The translations under genes and the position numbers were made by a program. The notes beneath the pieces were generated by a model that did not search any database, was not told the origin of the DNA, and saw only the letters and a list, made by a program, of their open reading frames with translations. DNA of 64,000 nucleotides from Rathayibacter rathayi (GTDB lineage Bacteria; Actinomycetota; Actinomycetes; Actinomycetales; Microbacteriaceae), in the NCBI RefSeq assembly GCF_004011095.1, contig NZ_CP028129.1, positions 2,914,001-2,978,000 of the forward strand, read 5' to 3'. Positions within the stretch are counted from its first letter, which is position 1. Every line of letters starts with the position of its first letter. Positions 63,225-64,000 of the stretch are shown in pieces.

Positions 63225-64000
63225 CCGCGCTCGCCGCTGCGCGCCTGCGCGACGTCACCCTCCGCGACGGCCTGCAGCTCACCGGCAAGCTCCTGACCAC
63301 CTCGCGCAAGGTCGACCTCGCGCGCACGGTGCTCGCCGCGGGGGTGCCCGAGCTGGAGATCGGGTCGCTTGCGCGCGGCGACCTCGTGCCTCCGATGGCG
63401 GACACCCTCGACGTGATCGCCGCGCTCACCCCCGAGGAGCTGGAGCGGTGCTGGGTGTGGGTCGCGACTCCGGGCCATGTGGAGCGGGCCGCCGCCGCGG
63501 GGGCGCGACGCTTCCAGTACTGCTTCTCGGCGTCCGACTCGCACAACCTGGCCAACGTCGGCCGGCCGACAGAGGCGAGCCTGGCCGCGATGCCGGAGGC
63601 GGTGGCGCTCGCCGAGAGTGTCGGCGGGCGGATCCAGCTGTGCATCGCCACCTCGTTCACCTGCCCGTTCGAGGGGCCGGTCGATCCGGAGCGCGTGCTC
63701 GCGATCGCGCGCGATCCGCGGGCGGAGGGGGCGGCCGACGTGGTCGTCTGCGACACGCTCGGGCAGGCCCACGCCGGCGAGGTGTCGTCGCTCATCTCGC
63801 GCGTCGCCGCCGAGACTCCGCCCCGCGAGATCGTGTTCCACGGGCACGACACCTGGGGCTCGGGGGTCGCGAACGCGATCGCGGCCGTGCAGGCCGGGGC
63901 GGCGGTGGTTGACGGCGCGCTCGGCGGCCTCGGTGGTTGCCCGTTCGCTCCGGGGGCCAGCGGAAACACCGCGACCGAGGACCTCCTGTTCGCCCTGCGC
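63221..64000 (+). CDS. mvaB: HMG-CoA lyase-like enzyme, C-terminus beyond the window
   Basis: 260 codons from ATG 63221 to the window edge. RDVTLRDGLQLTGKLLTTSR carries the RDG metal site at the start, HGHDTWGSGVANAIAAVQAG the HxH metal site, and GGLGGCPFAPGASGNTATED the cysteine loop of HMG-CoA lyases. The family splits 3-hydroxy-3-methylglutaryl-CoA or citramalyl-CoA-type thioesters to acetyl-CoA and a keto acid. ATGA overlap with the CoA transferase shows coupling. A few dozen residues are missing at the end. Confidence 0.92.
   Translation, partial: MTALAAARLRDVTLRDGLQLTGKLLTTSRKVDLARTVLAAGVPELEIGSLARGDLVPPMADTLDVIAALTPEELERCWVWVATPGHVERAAAAGARRFQYCFSASDSHNLANVGRPTEASLAAMPEAVALAESVGGRIQLCIATSFTCPFEGPVDPERVLAIARDPRAEGAADVVVCDTLGQAHAGEVSSLISRVAAETPPREIVFHGHDTWGSGVANAIAAVQAGAAVVDGALGGLGGCPFAPGASGNTATEDLLFALR

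Overview
The window is high-GC DNA (mostly about 70 percent G+C, strong G/C preference at third codon positions) from an actinobacterium. Gene content points to the family Microbacteriaceae, possibly Rathayibacter or a close relative: a DUF7882-type small protein, LacI-controlled plant-sugar loci, a CalY/SipW surface locus and F420-dependent enzymes. The genus is an inference. No rRNA, tRNA or CRISPR array was seen.

Layout. 1-1,200: edge of a restriction-modification type locus on the minus strand with an N6-adenine DNA methylase, somewhat lower in GC. 1,408-8,400: sugar utilisation locus (LacI repressor, ABC importer, GH3 glycosidase). 8,540-13,019: small housekeeping and regulatory genes (DinB, AraC, DUF7882, SnoaL-like). 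13,202-17,628: a second sugar locus (GH35 beta-galactosidase, one permease, a truncated binding protein, LacI) that has lost part of its importer. 18,012-20,917: a secreted serine protease and a Tat-exported four-repeat protein. 21,350-25,421: DUF808, cation diffusion facilitator and acyltransferase/SGNH membrane proteins. 25,932-28,845: siderophore ABC importer behind a DtxR-like iron box. 29,323-35,492: a five-gene surface locus (two CalY/TasA-like proteins, SipW-type signal peptidase, an LAVTG-tailed protein and a 1,123-residue lectin/DUF11 adhesin). 36,081-38,472: miscellaneous genes and a tiny secreted peptide. About 38,790-40,680: a low-GC island encoding a secreted Fn3-like protein and a small four-helix membrane protein. 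41,036-44,343: YraQ/YcgQ-type permease operon with a membrane-anchored propeller protein. 44,348-56,038: transporters, oxidoreductases, OsmC, an acetyl xylan esterase and a Tat lipoprotein. 56,055-61,900: a strongly decayed stretch. 61,989-64,000: CaiB-type CoA transferase coupled to an HMG-CoA-lyase-like enzyme that runs off the window.

Two features stand out over the whole window. First, intergenic spaces carry several families of imperfect palindromes (called A to F here), each 40-110 bp long and present in up to three or four copies, often beside broken genes; one supplies the stop codon of a GNAT gene. Second, there are many decayed genes: an SMR efflux pump, a DUF1023 hydrolase, a DUF916-like surface protein, a thiamine-diphosphate enzyme with one frameshift, a sugar ABC ATPase fragment, a glutathionylspermidine synthase with an internal deletion, a truncated sugar-binding protein, and an SDR dehydrogenase that keeps its frame but has lost its cofactor loop and catalytic lysine. 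This looks like ongoing genome reduction in a plant- or host-associated lineage.

The sugar loci probably import and hydrolyse beta-linked plant oligosaccharides. The surface locus probably builds a fibre- or adhesin-based outer layer. The low-GC secreted/membrane protein pair is the least explained unit.
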